Shown here: positions 24,385 through 26,510 of the stretch, piece by piece
How positions within the stretch are numbered: the stretch's first letter is position 1
How the letters are laid out: every line of letters starts with the position of its first letter
Assembly: GCA_964637235.1 (NCBI GenBank)
Contig: CAZWVR010000025.1
Coordinates: 1 to 26,510 of the forward strand
Source: CAZWVR01 sp964637235
Lineage (GTDB): Bacteria; Bacteroidota; Bacteroidia; Bacteroidales; S143-33
Direction of reading: 5' to 3'
DNA length: 26,510 nucleotides
Notes under the pieces: model-generated
Seen by the model: the letters and a program-made list of their open reading frames with translations, nothing else
Databases searched by the model: none
What the model was told of the DNA's origin: nothing
Translations under genes and position numbers: made by a program

Positions 24385-24984
24385 ATGAAAAAAGATATTA
24401 TACTTGCCGGAGTAGGCGGACATGGCATTCTTTCAATAGCCGCTATAATCGGTTATGCCGCACTTCTTAAAGATTTGCATATTAAACAATCCGAGGTGCA
24501 TGGTATGAGCCAACGTGGTGGTGATGTTGTTTCTCATTTGAGAATTTCCGATAAACCAATAGCCTCGGATTTAATTCCAATAGGTGCGGCTGATATAGTT
24601 CTTGCTACTGAACCTATGGAAGCCCTTAGATATGCTCATTTTTTGCATAAGGATGGTTGGATTATTACTAACATAGTACCAGAAAAAAATATTCCCGATT
24701 ATCCAGATTTAGATCAAATTTTGAATGAGATAAAAAAGTATCCTAATCATATTCTTATTGATGCAACTCATATAGCGAGAGATATAAAGTCTCGTAGATC
24801 TATGAATATAGTTTTGTTAGGTGCAGCAGCTCCATTTTTAGGTCTTGAATATTCAGATTTAGAAGAAGGTATAAAAGCTATTTTTGGAAGAAAAGGAGAG
24901 GATATTGTTATGAAAAATCTTGAAGCTTTGCAGGCAGGGAAAGAACATGGAGCAGCTTTCCGTAAGGAGCTACATAATTTATGA
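24385..24984 (+). CDS. iorB: Indolepyruvate:ferredoxin oxidoreductase, beta subunit
   Basis: The small CoA-side (gamma-type) subunit of the 2-oxoacid:acceptor oxidoreductase. 199 residues: GVGGHGI (9-15) at the N-terminus and SEVHGMSQRGGDV (36-48), both diagnostic; later SRRSMNIVLLGAAAPFLGL and EGIKAIFGRKGEDIVMKNLEA. Full length. It follows iorA by 6 bases. The phenylacetate-CoA ligase gene that in many Bacteroidota accompanies iorAB is not here; the operon ends with iorB at a gene-free stretch holding an inverted-repeat element and a hairpin terminator. Confidence 0.95.
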   Translation: MKKDIILAGVGGHGILSIAAIIGYAALLKDLHIKQSEVHGMSQRGGDVVSHLRISDKPIASDLIPIGAADIVLATEPMEALRYAHFLHKDGWIITNIVPEKNIPDYPDLDQILNEIKKYPNHILIDATHIARDIKSRRSMNIVLLGAAAPFLGLEYSDLEEGIKAIFGRKGEDIVMKNLEALQAGKEHGAAFRKELHNL

Positions 24985-25007
24985 AAAAAAGATTTATGAA
25001 TTACTGA

Positions 25008-25156
25008 AAAGGGGCTGTCAAAATGGACAACGATATTAAATTTTTATGATATTTAGAAGGAATTTTTTGTGGTAAGAGAAATAATAGTGAAAAATTAAAA
25101 TTAATAAAAAAGGAGGCGCCTTTATAGACGCCCCCACTTTTTTAGACAGCCCCTTT
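25008..25156. mobile_element. Short element with inverted terminal repeats (MITE-like or IS remnant)
   Basis: A perfect 12-base inverted repeat, AAAGGGGCTGTC (25008-25019) and GACAGCCCCTTT (25145-25156), bounds 149 bases between two convergent genes; counting one mismatch, the match extends to 16 bases. It holds no open reading frame. The ends resemble those of insertion sequences known from Bacteroidota, but I see no sure target-site duplication (flanks are CTGAA and AGAAT). The inner right part contains the terminator listed separately, so part of the symmetry might be nested terminator stems rather than transposon ends. Confidence 0.4.
25106..25143. terminator. Bidirectional rho-independent terminator between iorB and T9SS cargo gene
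   Basis: GGAGGCG (25112-25118) and CGCCCCC (25129-25135) form a 7-bp stem, with a G-U pair on the minus strand and one A-C mismatch on the plus strand. Runs of six A (25106-25111) and six T (25138-25143) flank it, so a U tract follows the stem in both directions. The minus-strand reading, ending the T9SS cargo gene that stops at 25163, is the stronger. Confidence 0.75.
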
Positions 25157-25162
25157 AGAATA

Positions 25163-26510
25163 TTATTCTTTTATAAATTTGCTTGTAAGTCCGCCCATTG
25201 CGGAATTAATTTTAATAATGTAAAGCCCATTCTGCAGTTGAGAGATATTTACAGAACCATTGTTTATATCTTTTTCTAATACTTTTTGTCCATTTGTATT
25301 ATATATAGCAATATGGGCATTTTGGTAGGGTAAGAAAATAATTTTTGTTGCAGGATTAGGATATATTTTACTATATTGAGATATTTCGTTAATGGATGTA
25401 TTAACTTCTTTCCATTGTATATCCTCTCTATACTGTTTCATCCATTGAGAGTTAGTCCAATCATAGTATTTATAAGAAATAAGATGCCCATCACTATAAT
25501 TATATTCGTATTTATCATCATTTACCCATTGCGAACTATTATCGTCCCATTCCTGATTGATAACAGTTTTTGAATTATATTTGCTATACGAATAGATAGT
25601 TCTATAAGAAGGTTCCCATAGTTGAGTATTATAACTCCAGAAAAAGGTTGTTGTAGCGGTAATAAGATCCCCATCATATGTATATGTTCTGAGATAGAAG
25701 TTATCCCACCTATTTGTTGATGTATTCCAAAATTTGACTGTATCACTACTTAAATATCCATTATTGTTATAAGAGTATATTTCTTTTGAGTAATTTACCC
25801 AATTACTTATTGTATTATTCCATTGTTGATTTATAATATGATCAATTTTTCCATTAGCATTATAGCTATATACATATCTATAATCATTTACATAAATTCC
25901 ATCATTTTCAGACCAATATTGATATATTTCTTGTATGGTGTCATTTATTGTAGGATCAAGAATTACGGTGTCTTTTTCCCAAGGTATCCATTGATTATTA
26001 GTTTTATTCCATGTATAATTTCTGAAACATATTTGTATATGGTTATCATTATAGGTATAATGATATTTAATCGTATCTTGCCATGTAGATGATATATTAT
26101 TCCAATAAGATATGATAGTAGTTATAACATAACCATCGGCATCAGTAGTATATTCTTCTTTTTTAGTATTTACCCAAAGATTTATATTCGGATTATACTC
26201 ATATTCAATGTAAGTTTTTTTATGACCATTATAATCAAACATTAGTGTATCACGTTCACCATCTGTGTAATTTCCTGCATTATCTATATCGTATTCTGTG
26301 AAACCTGTCATTAAATATCCATAAGGTTCTTTTTTTTCTATACTGTGTGAATAATCAAATTTAAAATTATTATTAACTTTTTCAAAGTCTCTAATATGGC
26401 GCTGTGCATAATAATAAAGGAAGGGATCGTGATATACTAAATTAGCAAGATCTTGCCAGAAGGTAGAGAGAGGGATAAATACACTTTTATAAATAGTATC
26501 CAATTGAGTT
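25163..26510 (-). CDS. T9SS-secreted protein with Trp/Tyr-rich repeats (5' end outside window)
   Basis: Open to the right edge: the first possible initiator inside is a TTG at 26503 with no signal peptide after it, and the frame is open upstream of it, so the start and signal peptide lie beyond the window. About 448 residues visible. Most is a tandem array of about 36-40-residue units with the pattern Y-x-Y-N-x-x-G ... W-(6-8)-W, for example YSYNANGKIDHIINQQWNN then YSYNNNGYLSSDTVKFWN; at least seven units can be traced. After it come YPNPATKIIFLP and the sorting domain with IAIYNTNGQKVLEKD, ISQLQNGLYIIKIN and FIKE at the end. This marks it as type IX secretion cargo destined for the cell surface or medium; the repeats suggest a binding or adhesive stalk, which is inference. 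Confidence 0.87.
   Translation of the reverse strand, partial: TQLDTIYKSVFIPLSTFWQDLANLVYHDPFLYYYAQRHIRDFEKVNNNFKFDYSHSIEKKEPYGYLMTGFTEYDIDNAGNYTDGERDTLMFDYNGHKKTYIEYEYNPNINLWVNTKKEEYTTDADGYVITTIISYWNNISSTWQDTIKYHYTYNDNHIQICFRNYTWNKTNNQWIPWEKDTVILDPTINDTIQEIYQYWSENDGIYVNDYRYVYSYNANGKIDHIINQQWNNTISNWVNYSKEIYSYNNNGYLSSDTVKFWNTSTNRWDNFYLRTYTYDGDLITATTTFFWSYNTQLWEPSYRTIYSYSKYNSKTVINQEWDDNSSQWVNDDKYEYNYSDGHLISYKYYDWTNSQWMKQYREDIQWKEVNTSINEISQYSKIYPNPATKIIFLPYQNAHIAIYNTNGQKVLEKDINNGSVNISQLQNGLYIIKINSAMGGLTSKFIKE

Noticed and set aside
22768..24984. The oxidoreductase pair as pyruvate or 2-oxoglutarate:ferredoxin oxidoreductase.
   Set aside because: The N-terminal PGTPSTEI and the EVHGMSQRGG motif in the small subunit, and the alpha subunit fusing both domains, are those of IorAB.
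25163..26503. The right-hand T9SS cargo gene as complete with a start at 26503.
   Set aside because: The codon there is TTG, no signal peptide follows, and the frame stays open to the window edge, so it is a partial gene.

Overview
The window looks like a chromosomal segment of an AT-rich, probably anaerobic member of the Bacteroidota (Bacteroidales-like). Evidence: a SusC/SusD outer-membrane uptake pair, two proteins with type IX secretion (T9SS) C-terminal sorting domains, a DUF4105/Lnb-type membrane protein, an MqnP-type UbiA prenyltransferase, an indolepyruvate:ferredoxin oxidoreductase (anaerobic amino-acid metabolism), -7 boxes resembling TAnnTTTG, and A-rich leaders without Shine-Dalgarno sequences. 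No rRNA, tRNA, CRISPR array, phage gene or intact transposase was seen.

Layout. 1-208: 3' end of a T9SS cargo gene (+), with a strong terminator. 351-4724 (-): a 1087-residue predicted outer-membrane beta-barrel followed by mannose-1-phosphate guanylyltransferase. 4725-5143: a gene-free region dominated by a GC-rich element with long inverted repeats. 5144-6893 (+): two overlapping genes for proteins with the same plan, a membrane hairpin and then a coiled coil, of unknown function. They converge with, and overlap by 4 bases, an RsmE-SiaC-like pair (-). 8085-13094 (-): the SusC-SusD operon with an intercistronic hairpin and a strong terminator. 13326-14435 (+): a DegT-family sugar aminotransferase. 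14493-14978 (-): SlyD-like FKBP isomerase with its own promoter-like box. 15083-22674 (-): a close-packed six-gene run read in the order FlaA1/CapD-type sugar-nucleotide dehydratase, Lnb-like protein, dihydroorotate-dehydrogenase-like protein, CYTH protein, RecG, MqnP-like prenyltransferase. 22768-24984 (+): iorA-iorB. 25008-25156: a short element with inverted terminal repeats. 25163 to the right edge (-): a second T9SS cargo protein made of Trp/Tyr-rich repeats, whose 5' end lies outside the window.

Functionally this is mostly housekeeping plus cell-envelope work: GDP-mannose supply, a UDP-sugar dehydratase and a sugar aminotransferase for surface glycans, a lipoprotein-modification candidate, an outer-membrane nutrient importer, and secreted surface proteins. 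Three genes (RsmE, the aminotransferase and the DHOD-like protein) have in-frame TTG codons upstream, but an internal ATG fits each family's N-terminus better, and I used that ATG.

The least explained parts are the paired membrane/coiled-coil genes with their tandem-repeat leader, the GC-rich intergenic element, and the SiaC-like regulator with no visible kinase or phosphatase partner. I found no clear-cut new defence or mobile system.
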